Positions 22,712-30,930 of a stretch of DNA of 51,378 bases are shown here, one piece after another. Each line of letters begins with the position of its first letter. The stretch's first letter is position 1. Source of the stretch: an uncultured bacterium (GTDB taxonomy: Bacteria; Patescibacteriota; Minisyncoccia; Phycocordibacterales; CAIZLB01); contig CAINHC010000006.1 of assembly GCA_903848795.1 (NCBI GenBank), positions 1 through 51,378 of the forward strand, read 5' to 3'. The notes beneath the pieces are model-generated. The model was not told the DNA's origin, did no database searches, and saw nothing but the letters and a program-made list of their open reading frames with translations. Both the position numbers and the translations under genes were made by a program.

Positions 22712-24502
22712 CTATTTCGTAATCCCTTTCTCCGCTCTCTCTCTTCCTGTCTTTGTCAAAAACTTTTTACGTAGTCTTGCTGAAGTTGGTGTGATTTCTA
22801 GATATTCATCTTCACACATTATTTCAAGTCCTCTTTCAATTGTAACCTCAAGTGCTGGGGCAAGATAAATTGTCTCATCAGTTCCTGAGGCACGCATGTT
22901 TGTAAGTTGCTTTCCTTTAGTTGGGTTAACTTCCATTTCTTCTCCCTTAGATGTATTTCCAATAACCATTCCCGCATAAACTTCAGTTCCAGGAGCAACA
23001 TAAAGTGTTCCTCTATCTTGTAGGTTACCAAGTGCAAAGTGTAGTACCTTTCCACTTTCCATTGAAATCATAGATCCAACTGCTCTTTTCTCAATTGTAC
23101 CAACGTGAGGTCTGAAGTCTTCAAAACGGGAAGACATAATTCCTTCTCCTCTTGTGTCGATAACGAATTGACTTCTATAACCAAGAAGGCCACGAGTTGG
23201 GATATCAAATGTCATTCTTGTAATACCGCCATGGTCCTTCATTGAAGTCATGATTCCTTTTCTTCTTCCAAGCTTATCAATAACAGCACCTGAGAATTCA
23301 CTTGGTGTGTCAATAACAACTTCTTCAAAAGGCTCACATTTTTCTCCATCGATTTCTTTTATAATAACTTCAGGTTGAGAAACTTGTAGTTCATATCCTT
23401 CACGACGCATTTGTTCAAGTAGAACGGCGATGTGCAGTTCTCCACGTCCGTAGACCTTAAGAACATCAGCTTGATCAAAATCAACATGAAGACCAACGTT
23501 AACCTCGAGCTCTTTTTCTAATCTATCTCTGATTTGACGTCCTGTAACATATTTACCTTCTCTACCCGCAAAAGGAGAATCGTTAACAAGAAAACCAAGA
23601 GAAATTGTTGGCTCATCAATTTTAATGGAAGGCAATGGCTCTGTATCTTCTTTATCAGTAATTGTTTCTCCGATAAAGATATCAGAAAGTCCAGCAATCA
23701 TCACAACATCGCCAGAATATGCTTCCTTAACTTCTTTTCTTGAAAGACCATCGAATGTGAAAAGCTTTGTGATTCTACCAGTTCTTGTTTCTCCAGTATC
23801 TTTTTTAATAAACAAAGTTTGACCCATTTTAAGAGTTCCAGTCCAAATACGAGTAACGGCCATTCTTCCTAGGAAGTTATCGTAAGCAAGGTTGAAAGGT
23901 TGAGCTTCAAGAGTTTCCTCGGGTGCACTCTTTGCAGGAGGAACTTCTTTTATAATAGTATCGAGTAGGGGATCTAGGTTTACGAATTCATCCTCAAGAT
24001 TTAGCTTCGCCTTTCCTTCACGACCAATACAATAGACCATAGGGAAGTCTAATTGATGGTCTTGGGCACCAAGTTCAATGAAAAGCTCTAATATTTCATC
24101 ATGAACTCTAGTTGGGTTTGCAGCTGGCTTATCGAGTTTATTAAGAACCACGATAGGTTTAAGTCCAAGCTCAAGAGATTTTTTAAGTACGAAACGAGTT
24201 TGGGGCATTGGTCCTTCTTGTGCATCCACAATCAAAAGCACACAGTCAATTGATCTTAAGACGCGCTCTACCTCTGATCCAAAGTCGGCGTGACCTGGTG
24301 TGTCGATAACATTGACTTTTGTTCCTTTGTACTCAAATGAGGCGTTTTTGGCATATATAGTAATACCACGCTCAAGTTCAATGGCGTTAGAGTCCATAGA
24401 AACTGCATCTTTGACAGCTCCTGTGTATTTCATAATGGCGTCAACGATGGTTGTTTTACCGTGGTCAACGTGGGCGATAATCGCGATGTTTCGTATTTGC
24501 AT
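22712..24502 (-). CDS. typA: Translational GTPase TypA/BipA
   Basis: A 596-aa ribosome-associated GTPase of the EF-G-like group that helps 50S assembly and stress adaptation. G1 is AHVDHGKTT (residues 10-18), the switch II DTPGHADF follows, and NKLDKP is the NKxD motif. The domain II signature AVTRIWTGTLKMGQ, the BipA-specific ERGITI and KEIDGEKCEPFE segments, and the C-terminal SGKVLHFALGNLQDRG stretch are all present. Length and order are normal. The gene is transcribed away from the foldback element at 24551-24660, which starts ~50 bp before its ATG. Confidence 0.95.
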   Translation of the reverse strand: MQIRNIAIIAHVDHGKTTIVDAIMKYTGAVKDAVSMDSNAIELERGITIYAKNASFEYKGTKVNVIDTPGHADFGSEVERVLRSIDCVLLIVDAQEGPMPQTRFVLKKSLELGLKPIVVLNKLDKPAANPTRVHDEILELFIELGAQDHQLDFPMVYCIGREGKAKLNLEDEFVNLDPLLDTIIKEVPPAKSAPEETLEAQPFNLAYDNFLGRMAVTRIWTGTLKMGQTLFIKKDTGETRTGRITKLFTFDGLSRKEVKEAYSGDVVMIAGLSDIFIGETITDKEDTEPLPSIKIDEPTISLGFLVNDSPFAGREGKYVTGRQIRDRLEKELEVNVGLHVDFDQADVLKVYGRGELHIAVLLEQMRREGYELQVSQPEVIIKEIDGEKCEPFEEVVIDTPSEFSGAVIDKLGRRKGIMTSMKDHGGITRMTFDIPTRGLLGYRSQFVIDTRGEGIMSSRFEDFRPHVGTIEKRAVGSMISMESGKVLHFALGNLQDRGTLYVAPGTEVYAGMVIGNTSKGEEMEVNPTKGKQLTNMRASGTDETIYLAPALEVTIERGLEIMCEDEYLEITPTSARLRKKFLTKTGRERAEKGITK

Positions 24503-24550
24503 AATTGAGGGTTCATTTAACCACGGATTTTATATTAAGGCAATCATACG

Positions 24551-24660
24551 CCAGAAACAAGGAGAACCACCCCATAAGAGAACGCCAGTTTTCTGCTGAA
24601 AACTGGCTCTGCTCACTGCAGTTCGCAAGTCTCTTATGGGGTGGTTCTCCTTGTTTTTGG
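24551..24660 (-). repeat. Foldback element E1 (110 bp)
   Basis: Arms of 30 bp (24551-24580 and 24631-24660) are inverted copies with one mismatch. The 50-nt interior contains a second hairpin, GCCAGTTTTC / GAAAACTGGC, with a 4-nt apical loop. Read on the minus strand, the whole element aligns with E2 at 25466-25569. The core differences between them are compensatory, so the structure itself is conserved. Confidence 0.85.
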
Positions 24661-24816
24661 AATACAGGATTAGATTAATATGGTTACCTTCATGATTTAT
24701 TAACCTCGAGGTGGTGGGCGCGTCCAAGGTGTTGAACCATTACGAGGGGATTGACGGATTGACATAATATGGTATATTCATGCCAGCAATTGGACCTTAC
24801 AAAACGTTGTCTCTTG

Positions 24817-24866
24817 ACTGCATCTTTGAGGATATCGATTACTCTACGTATCCTGAAAGATGCAGT
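24817..24866 (+). promoter_or_regulatory. Strong leader hairpin before the orphan gene at 24917
   Basis: ACTGCATCTTT (24817-24827) pairs with AAAGATGCAGT (24856-24866), and AGGATA pairs with TATCCT inside it. There is one opposed G-G between the two helices. It lies in the ~137-nt leader and is followed by an unstructured CAA-rich run up to the ATG. Confidence 0.6.
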
Positions 24867-24916
24867 TACAAACTATAGACTGTACATCAATACAACAAAC
24901 AACAACAACGATAACC

Positions 24917-25309
24917 ATGAAACTGACAACACAACTACTAGCCGCCTTCATCGGTGGCCAATTTGAAGTTCAAAACACCGACGAGAAGTACATCTATCGA
25001 GGTGAAATCAAAACGGCGGAGGTTGTGGGCGGGGAATTGTCCATGACCTTCAGTTGGATGGCTAGAGGTGAAGGTTTTCCACCTATCCCCACAGGGTGGG
25101 TCAATGAAAGTAATCTCACTTACGAAGCCAGTCTCGGGGACTACGCCTACATCGCCAGCGATATCGGACCCGGCCGTGAAGGTGGCGACAATCGTCTCTG
25201 TATTCATTCAACACTCATCGGCGAGTTGGGTGTGTTTTATCCACCTAACGGAAGTAAGCTCGACCCAACAAGAGTCAAAGGGCTCGAGTTGGGTGCCACA
25301 GTCAAATAA
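24917..25309 (+). CDS. Orphan protein of unknown function, 130 aa
   Basis: I do not recognise this protein. The ATG at 24917 (MKLTTQLLAAFIGGQFEVQN) is chosen over 24860 because the latter lies inside the leader hairpin. It is a beta-rich soluble protein with a WMARG and a Gly-rich ASDIGPGREGGDNR segment. The start could hint at a weak signal but has no clear cleavage site. Composition is far GC-richer than the core genes (32 of 60 bases are G or C at 25021-25080, against 22 of 60 at 37141-37200 in mrdA). It is flanked on both sides by members of the same foldback family and has its own terminator, so it looks like an inserted cassette. Confidence 0.55.
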   Translation: MKLTTQLLAAFIGGQFEVQNTDEKYIYRGEIKTAEVVGGELSMTFSWMARGEGFPPIPTGWVNESNLTYEASLGDYAYIASDIGPGREGGDNRLCIHSTLIGELGVFYPPNGSKLDPTRVKGLELGATVK

Positions 25310-25327
25310 CCCAACCTCCACCTCAAC

Positions 25328-25390
25328 CCCGTCGAGAAGAAGTCACGCACTTGTTGCGTGGCCCACATCTCGTGCGGGGCTTTTTCTTTT
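25328..25390 (+). terminator. Branched GC-rich terminator
   Basis: An outer stem pairs CCCCG with CGGGG and, one base in, CGAGA with TCTCG. An inner hairpin CACGC ... GCGTG sits between, followed by CTTTTTCTTTTTT. Confidence 0.75.
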
Positions 25391-25465
25391 TTCAATTTTC
25401 AATTTTATTTACAATCTTATGGATTGTTTGTATCAATTTTTTAGAAAAGTTTTTACTAAACATGT

Positions 25466-25569
25466 GGACAAGAAATATATCCCATTAAAGAGCCTTGCGA
25501 GTTGCAACGAGCAGAGCCAATTCTCAGCAGAGAATTGGCGTGCTCTTTAATGGGATATATTTCTTGTCC
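25466..25569 (+). repeat. Foldback element E2 (104 bp)
   Basis: Perfect 28-bp inverted arms (25466-25493 and 25542-25569) enclose a 48-nt interior with the hairpin GCCAATTCTC / GAGAATTGGC around an AGCA loop, plus the small palindrome GTTGCAAC. It is homologous to E1 in the opposite orientation. Confidence 0.88.
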
Positions 25570-25618
25570 GTGTATATATGGAAAACTTTCCAAAAAATAT
25601 GATATAATACTTCCAAGT

Positions 25619-27154
25619 ATGAAAATAAATATGAAAAAGTTTTGGTCTGTCTTGAAATTAAAGAAAGTGTATATTTCTATAATTGTAATTATTCTTGCAA
25701 TTGTTCTATATAAATCATTTTCCACTAATTCTTCCACTGAAACTATAATCACTCTTGCGCCCACCACTTTTGTCCAAGAAGTCTCTGTGACTGGAAAAGT
25801 ACAAGCTGCTAATAATGTGGATATGGGTTTTGAGGCAGTTGGTAGAGTCGCTAATGTAAACGCTAAAGTGGGTCAGCAGGTCAAAAAAGGTGACCTTCTA
25901 GTTTCTCTTGCAAATGGCGATGCTTACGGAACAGTTTTACAACGTCAAGCTAATTTGGATGATATTGTAAACGGAGCTCGTAAGGAAGATATTTCTATAG
26001 CAGAATCTGATGTTCAGTCTGCTCAATCCACATTAGACCAAAACACTCAGTCTTTAGTTGATAAAATTAAGGAAGTTTATTCTGTTGTTGATGATGCGAT
26101 GAAAACAAAAGCTGACCAATTATTTACAAACCCTAGAACTGTTAATCCAGAAGTTATTGTATTCAATAATGGACGTGATGATTTTTTCAATTTAAAAATT
26201 TCTATAGATGCGAAGAGAGTTAAGCTTGGTGAAAATCTTAATGCTCTTTCGCTAAAAAATGCATCGCTATCGGTTGCAAATTTAAGTGAAGATTATATTA
26301 ATCAAACCAGAGATACTCTTACATTAGCTAAGTCTCTCTTGGATGATTTATCAATGGTTGCTTCCTCTGTACAAGTTAATGGTGGAGTTACTCAAGCAAC
26401 GGTAGATGGGTATAAAAATAGCATATCGTTAGCTCGAACTTCAGTTAATGCCGAGGCGCTTAGTCTAACAATGGCGGAGCAAAGTTATAATGTAAGTAAG
26501 TCAGGACTAGAGAGAGCAAGACAACAACTATCATTAAAGAAAGCTGGTGCTACCTCGGATGAGATTAGGGCCGCTCAAGCACAACTTCAATCTGCACGAG
26601 CTGTTCTTGCGAAGACTTTAATTTCTGCTCCATTTGATGGAATAGTTACAAAAATGGATGCTAAAGAAGGGGAGAGTGTAAATCTTGGATCTACTTATGT
26701 ATCGATGATAAGCGCAGCAAACTTTGAAGTTGAAAGTTATGTTTCTGAATCTGATATTGCAAAAGTAAAAGTTAGTCAACCGGCAAGAATTACTCTTGAT
26801 ACTTATGGTAAGGATGTAATTTTCCCAGCAACGGTTTATGAAGTTGATCCAGCAGAAACCGTGGTTGATGGTGTAACAACTTACAAGATTAAATTATCTT
26901 TTAATCAAGCGGATGATAGAATTAAATCTGGAATGACCGCAAATATTACTATTGAGACATCCAATAAGCCATCAACTTTTGTTGTGCCACAGGAGGCATT
27001 GTTCTTAAATGCTGGGGAGAAAATGGTGACAGTTGATCAGGGTGGAAAGAGAATTGATAAAAAAGTTGAGACAGGTGGGCTAAACGCCAACGGGGAAATC
27101 GAAATTATCTCTGGATTGGTTGCTGGTGAGAGGATTGTTGTCAAAGGTAAATAA
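25619..27154 (+). CDS. HlyD/MacA-type membrane-fusion (adaptor) protein
   Basis: A 511-aa adaptor with one N-terminal membrane helix (about residues 18-35) and a large extracytoplasmic part. It shows the barrel-sandwich halves (VGRVANVNAKVGQQVKKGDLLVSL early, TLISAPFDGIVTKMDAKEGESVNLGS late), a long helical hairpin between them, and beta-barrel/membrane-proximal domains (VSQPARITLDTYGKDVIFPATV; FVVPQEALF). The adaptor normally links an inner-membrane ABC transporter to an exit duct. With no outer membrane expected it may instead gate substrates at the cell surface. The ATG at 25619 is favoured because TATAAT lies at 25603-25608. It is followed at 15 bp by the permease and then by an ATPase. 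Confidence 0.88.
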   Translation: MKINMKKFWSVLKLKKVYISIIVIILAIVLYKSFSTNSSTETIITLAPTTFVQEVSVTGKVQAANNVDMGFEAVGRVANVNAKVGQQVKKGDLLVSLANGDAYGTVLQRQANLDDIVNGARKEDISIAESDVQSAQSTLDQNTQSLVDKIKEVYSVVDDAMKTKADQLFTNPRTVNPEVIVFNNGRDDFFNLKISIDAKRVKLGENLNALSLKNASLSVANLSEDYINQTRDTLTLAKSLLDDLSMVASSVQVNGGVTQATVDGYKNSISLARTSVNAEALSLTMAEQSYNVSKSGLERARQQLSLKKAGATSDEIRAAQAQLQSARAVLAKTLISAPFDGIVTKMDAKEGESVNLGSTYVSMISAANFEVESYVSESDIAKVKVSQPARITLDTYGKDVIFPATVYEVDPAETVVDGVTTYKIKLSFNQADDRIKSGMTANITIETSNKPSTFVVPQEALFLNAGEKMVTVDQGGKRIDKKVETGGLNANGEIEIISGLVAGERIVVKGK

Positions 27155-27169
27155 TAGATATTAAACAGA

Positions 27170-28444
27170 ATGCTTCCAACAAAGAAAAATATAAATATAT
27201 GGCGCGTCGGTTTTTTCCTAGCATATAGGCAAATTAAGCGTGCCAATCTATGGACGACAATCTTAATTGTCGCCGTGATGGCGCTTACATTCTTAAACCT
27301 GGTTGTAGTAAATGGAGTGCTGGTTGGTCTTATTCAAGGTGCTGTTCAGTCCCACAGAGAAAGAGGAAGCGGGGATATTGCGATTACAAAATTAACTCAA
27401 AAAACAGAAGTTGAAAAAACTGAAGATATTTTAAATGTTTTGAGTGGTTTATCTCAAGTTAAAGATGTTGCGACTCGATACGTTGGATCTGGTTCTATTA
27501 ATGCGGATTATAGAAGAAAGTTAAGACAAGATGAAGTGCCTAATAAGGTAGCCGCAACGATTGCTGGAATTGATCCAATTAATGAGGATAAGATTAACGG
27601 ATTGTCGAAATATATTAAAGAAGGAACGTACCTTCAAGAAAACGATACTGATGGAATAATTCTTGGAGCTACTCTTCTCTATAAATACACACCTGTTGAT
27701 TCGGCCGGATTTGCTACACTTAAAGACGTAAACATTGGCGATAAATTGAAGATTACGGTTGGTAAAAATTCTAAAGAAGTTATTTTGCGTGGAATTATAA
27801 AAACAAAAGTTGATACAAATGACTTTAGAATATTTATGATTGAAAGTGAGGCAAAAAAGTTGATTGGAAGAAATGATGTGAATGCGGATGAAATATTTGT
27901 TAAATTAAAAGACGGCTCAACAATTGACGACGCAGCAAGAGTTCAACAAATTCTATTTAATAATAATTTTGACGATGGAGCAAAAATTCAAACATGGCTT
28001 GAGGCACAGCCAAAATTCTTGAAGGACATCATGTCGACCTTTGCACTTTTGGGAAATATGATTGGTTCAATTGGTATTGCCGTTGCGTCAATTACAATAT
28101 TTATTGTGATTTTCGTTAATGCTATTACTCGTAAAAAGTTCATTGGAATTTTGAAGGGAATTGGAATTGATTCAAAGTCAATTGAAATTTCTTATGTTCT
28201 CCAGTCAATTTTTTATGCATTGACTGGGTCTGTAATTGGCTTCGCAATTTTATACGGATTTCTGGTGCCATTTGTCGATGCTCATCCAATCAATTTTCCA
28301 TTCAGTGATGGTATAATTTATGCACCAGTTTCTGGCACGCTTGTTAGGGCTGTTATTTTGATGATTACAACGGTGATTGCTGGATACATTCCCGCAAGAA
28401 TTATTGTTAAAAAGAACACGTTGGATTCAATATTAGGAAGATGA
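27170..28444 (+). CDS. MacB/FtsX-type ABC transporter permease
   Basis: A 424-aa membrane protein with the FtsX/MacB layout. One N-terminal helix (TTILIVAVMALTFLNLVVV) is followed by a large extracytoplasmic domain (about residues 55-285). Three helices then cluster at the C-terminus (IGSIGIAVASITIFIVIFVNAI; GFAILYGFLVPFV; AVILMITTVIAGYIPARI), with the coupling segment TRKKFIGILKGIGIDSKSIE. It ends with the PARIIVKKNTLDSILGR-type tail usual in this family. With the adaptor upstream and the ATPase downstream it forms a three-gene export system for peptides, lipids or drugs; the substrate is not deducible. Confidence 0.87.
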   Translation: MLPTKKNINIWRVGFFLAYRQIKRANLWTTILIVAVMALTFLNLVVVNGVLVGLIQGAVQSHRERGSGDIAITKLTQKTEVEKTEDILNVLSGLSQVKDVATRYVGSGSINADYRRKLRQDEVPNKVAATIAGIDPINEDKINGLSKYIKEGTYLQENDTDGIILGATLLYKYTPVDSAGFATLKDVNIGDKLKITVGKNSKEVILRGIIKTKVDTNDFRIFMIESEAKKLIGRNDVNADEIFVKLKDGSTIDDAARVQQILFNNNFDDGAKIQTWLEAQPKFLKDIMSTFALLGNMIGSIGIAVASITIFIVIFVNAITRKKFIGILKGIGIDSKSIEISYVLQSIFYALTGSVIGFAILYGFLVPFVDAHPINFPFSDGIIYAPVSGTLVRAVILMITTVIAGYIPARIIVKKNTLDSILGR

Positions 28445-28450
28445 TAATAA

Positions 28451-28540
28451 GGGGTCAGGCCCCGTGCATGGCGCGGAAAAGGTGTTGTAATATTCAAAAA
28501 CTACACAACAAAAATTGCCTTATGCACGGGGCCTGACCCC
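28451..28540 (+). repeat. Complete GGGGTCAGGCCCC intergenic module with inverted ends
   Basis: The left end GGGGTCAGGCCCCGTGCAT (28451-28469) is a perfect inverted copy of the right end (28522-28540). Between them is an extended -10 box TGTTGTAAT followed by an A-rich stretch. The module fills nearly the whole gap between the permease stop (28444) and the ATPase ATG (28551). Confidence 0.8.
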
Positions 28541-28550
28541 CAACAAAAAC

Positions 28551-29312
28551 ATGAATAAGAAAAAACATAACAATATAAAAAACGATGGAGCAGAGACCAG
28601 TATTCTTATTGGTGATTCATGGAAGAAAAAGGTCACAAAAACGGGTGACTATATAATCAGTACAAAAAGTTTGAAAAAGAGTTTCGTGGATGGTCTCAAG
28701 GAAACTACGGTCCTTAAGGGTGTTGATTTGAATATTAAAAGTGGAGAGTTTATCTCTATAATGGGTCGCTCAGGTGCAGGGAAAAGTACACTTCTTTATC
28801 AGATAAGTTTGCTTGACCATCCAACATCTGGAGAAATTATCATTGATGGACTCAATGCTCACAACCTTTCAAGTGAAGATAGAGTGAAGTTTAGATTACA
28901 TAAGTTGGGCTATGTTTTTCAAGATTATGCACTTCTGCCGGACTTAACGGCTGGAGAGAATGTTGCTGTACCTCTAATTATGCAGGGATATAATAAAGAA
29001 GAAGCTTATAAAATTGCACAGGAACAATTAGCAGAAGTGGGGCTTGAGACAAAGTTTAATAACTTGCCAGCAAAACTCTCTGGTGGAGAACAACAAAGAG
29101 TTTCTATTGCGCGGGCCATCGCTCACTCTCCAACAATCCTATTCGCAGATGAACCAACTGCTAACTTGGATAATGAATCATCTGAAATGGTCATGCAAAT
29201 ATTTAAAAAGCTACACAAAAAAGGGCAAACTATTGTGATGGTTACTCATGAGGAGGAATATGGAAGTTTTACAGATAGAGTTATTAAGATGAGTGATGGA
29301 TTAATTGTATAA
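28551..29312 (+). CDS. MacB/LolD-type ABC transporter ATPase
   Basis: A 253-aa ATPase of the MacB/LolD subgroup. Walker A is GRSGAGKST (72-80), the Q-loop is YVFQDYALLPDLTAGENV, the signature is LSGGEQQRVSIARAI, Walker B is ILFADEPTANLD, and the H-loop is IVMVTHEEEYG. A ~35-residue N-terminal extension (NNIKNDGAETSILIGDSW) precedes the nucleotide-binding domain. The ATG at 28551, 10 nt after the repeat's right end, is preferred; the upstream ATG at 28515 is inside the repeat. The same hairpin-10 nt-ATG spacing occurs before ftsL. It is the energising subunit for the permease upstream. Confidence 0.92.
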   Translation: MNKKKHNNIKNDGAETSILIGDSWKKKVTKTGDYIISTKSLKKSFVDGLKETTVLKGVDLNIKSGEFISIMGRSGAGKSTLLYQISLLDHPTSGEIIIDGLNAHNLSSEDRVKFRLHKLGYVFQDYALLPDLTAGENVAVPLIMQGYNKEEAYKIAQEQLAEVGLETKFNNLPAKLSGGEQQRVSIARAIAHSPTILFADEPTANLDNESSEMVMQIFKKLHKKGQTIVMVTHEEEYGSFTDRVIKMSDGLIV

Positions 29313-29385
29313 AGCTCATTCATTTATTTAATAATAATATAAGGCCTGCACCCTCTACGTATATGGTATGGTGTGGATATTATTA

Positions 29386-29414
29386 TTGAATAAATATATC
29401 ATATATGATATAAA
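29386..29414 (+). promoter_or_regulatory. Promoter with 16-bp palindromic operator (copy B)
   Basis: TTGAAT (29386-29391), 17-bp spacer, TATAAA (29409-29414). The perfect palindrome ATATCATATATGATAT (29396-29411) occupies the spacer exactly as in copy A (11527-11555). The leader to 29510 is ~90 nt. Just upstream, ATTTATT-type arms (29324-29342 and 29378-29396) form an inverted repeat. Confidence 0.68.
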
Positions 29415-29509
29415 AAATGTAGACGCTTGTAGTGTCTGTCTAGGCAGTGTGCCCAAATAGATTTAAACAAAAAAGAACAAAAAAACAAACAAAACAGAAT
29501 CCAAGAATC

Positions 29510-30694
29510 ATGAATACATTACATGAAGTTAGTTATTTGAATGGAGTTGGAGATCAATTTCATGCACTTCTGTCTGCGCAAGCTTGCGCACGTCGTCAGT
29601 GTAGTGGGGCTAGTATTGGAATAGTTAAGGGATCGGAGTTTACAACTTATTCAGCGGGGTTTCATTCCTCCTGTGGTGTTGGAGTTGGAGTCAAGGTTTC
29701 TCCACCCTCACTTTTTGATAGTGCTTCGATTACTAAAGCCATTCCAATTGCGCTCCTCGTTCTGTGGGCAGTCACAGAGAAGCACATTGCCCTTGAGACC
29801 AAGATCTCAGTCTTCTTCCCGAGGCTCCGAGTTGAACATGGAGAATGTCCGACGATTAAAGACCTCCTCACTTATGCCTGTAGATTTGATCTTGATTTTA
29901 TCGAGTCACCTTACACGGGATACGGAGATGCAGATGTGTTGCTTGATAAAATTTTGTCTGCCAACGTCACAACTCTGCATACTAGATCATATGGAAATTA
30001 CCCTCCAATATTTCTCGGGGTAATTCTTGAGAAGATAACGGGGGGAACAATTCAACAATTATCTAGGGAAGTAATCTTTGATCCGCTAGGGATAACTTCT
30101 GCAACCTTCAGCCCACCTGATGATCCAAGTCTTGTGGTGCAGACGGAGATCATGGATCGACACACAAAAGAACCTCGCCGTAGCGGGGTTCACGATGAAC
30201 TGACTGTCGCTATTGGTGGTAGACCTGGGTCGGCCGGACTCTTTGTTAACACGAGTGATCTACTGCGAGTACAACGTTTCTTGCTCAATATGGGTTCGAT
30301 TGGTACTAGGCAGATTATTGCTCCAGAATTGATTCGAGAAATCGGGAAAAATCAATTCAAACAGGACGATGGATTTGGTCTCGGCTTTGGATTGTGGTCG
30401 GTTTTTTCTAAGGGGTATGATGATGATGGGGTTGAACTCCGTGGTCTCGATCCTCGCATGCTTCAAGACGCCTATTTTAAGCTAGGATTTACAGGATGTG
30501 GTGTTTTCATTTTTCCAAGGTGTGACCTTGGGGTGGTGATTAACACGAATTACATTCACCCAGCTTGGAGGGGTAGCTCGCTTTGGATTAACTGGTTCAG
30601 ATGGGTCGTTGTAATGACGGCTCTAACGGGCGCTGTGCCAAGTAGTGCTAAAATACTCTGGAACGGCGCAGACTTGAATATGTCTAAGGTGTAG
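29510..30694 (+). CDS. Beta-lactamase-fold serine hydrolase (class C / DD-peptidase-like)
   Basis: A 394-aa protein of the class C beta-lactamase/esterase family. The catalytic SxxK is SITK (73-76, in FDSASITKAIP), the YxN motif is YGN (161-163) followed by the family helix IFLGVILEKITGG, and GGRPGSAGLFVNTSDLLRV corresponds to the strand and helix before the third motif. HPAWRG is a candidate HxG-type third motif. There is no signal peptide, so it appears cytoplasmic, which argues for an esterase or peptidase rather than wall remodelling. The start at 29510 follows the leader. It is a GC-richer single-gene islet with the operator-bearing promoter shared with the unknown gene at 11635 and a perfect-stem terminator. 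Substrate unknown. Confidence 0.85.
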   Translation: MNTLHEVSYLNGVGDQFHALLSAQACARRQCSGASIGIVKGSEFTTYSAGFHSSCGVGVGVKVSPPSLFDSASITKAIPIALLVLWAVTEKHIALETKISVFFPRLRVEHGECPTIKDLLTYACRFDLDFIESPYTGYGDADVLLDKILSANVTTLHTRSYGNYPPIFLGVILEKITGGTIQQLSREVIFDPLGITSATFSPPDDPSLVVQTEIMDRHTKEPRRSGVHDELTVAIGGRPGSAGLFVNTSDLLRVQRFLLNMGSIGTRQIIAPELIREIGKNQFKQDDGFGLGFGLWSVFSKGYDDDGVELRGLDPRMLQDAYFKLGFTGCGVFIFPRCDLGVVINTNYIHPAWRGSSLWINWFRWVVVMTALTGAVPSSAKILWNGADLNMSKV

Positions 30695-30718
30695 ACCCCC
30701 ACCTAGAACCCAAACAAA

Positions 30719-30758
30719 ATGGCGCAGTCCCTAGAGGGGGCTGCGCCATCGTTCATTC
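30719..30758 (+). terminator. Terminator of the serine-hydrolase gene
   Basis: TGGCGCAG (30720-30727) / CTGCGCCA (30741-30748), then TCGTTCATTCT. Confidence 0.7.
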
Positions 30759-30798
30759 TAATAAAACAATACTAGACCATATTTTTTACAAAATATAC

Positions 30799-30879
30799 GG
30801 GGCAGTCGACACCATGATCGAGGATCACCCAGTAGGTGATCCTGCTGAATCACCCAGTAGGTGATCCTGCTGAATCACC
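30799..30879. repeat. CGGGGCAGTCG block plus 25-bp tandem hairpins
   Basis: A block shared with the livH leader (30799-30824) runs into 2.2 tandem units of period 25: ATCACCCAGTAGGTGAT (30824-30840, 30849-30865), each followed by CCTGCTGA. Each 17-mer is itself a hairpin. The same unit forms the arms of the foldback at 49233-49346. Confidence 0.7.
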
Positions 30880-30930
30880 TGACCCTAGGCCACCCTTGCG
30901 TATGTTTTTCTATTTTTATACACTTAGTAA

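Larger units (their letters stand above)
24503..24916. other. Gene-free stretch: foldback element, promoter and leader hairpin
   Basis: This 414-bp gap holds no credible gene. From left to right it contains the typA start region, the foldback element (24551-24660), a GC-richer segment, a promoter candidate for the next orphan gene (TTGACG, 16-bp spacer, TATATT ending near 24779), and a leader hairpin (24817-24866). Confidence 0.6.
25310..25618. other. Gene-free stretch: terminator, foldback element E2, -10 box
   Basis: A 309-bp gap without a gene. It holds the orphan gene's terminator, a ~75-bp AT-rich run, E2 (25466-25569) and TATAAT (25603-25608), which is 10 nt before the ATG of the membrane-fusion protein. 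Confidence 0.6.

Noticed and set aside
24860-24916. Upstream start (ATG 24860) for the orphan gene
   Set aside because: That ATG lies inside the 24817-24866 leader hairpin, and the extension is a CAA-coded low-complexity run.
24551-25569. Integron attC sites or a CRISPR array
   Set aside because: The foldbacks flank an orphan gene as attC sites would, but they lack the attC core-site pair and have near-perfect stems without extrahelical bases, and no integrase is in view. There are also only two copies with no spacer series.
30824-30879. CRISPR array
   Set aside because: The 25-bp units abut each other with no variable spacers and no cas genes are nearby; it is a short tandem hairpin repeat.
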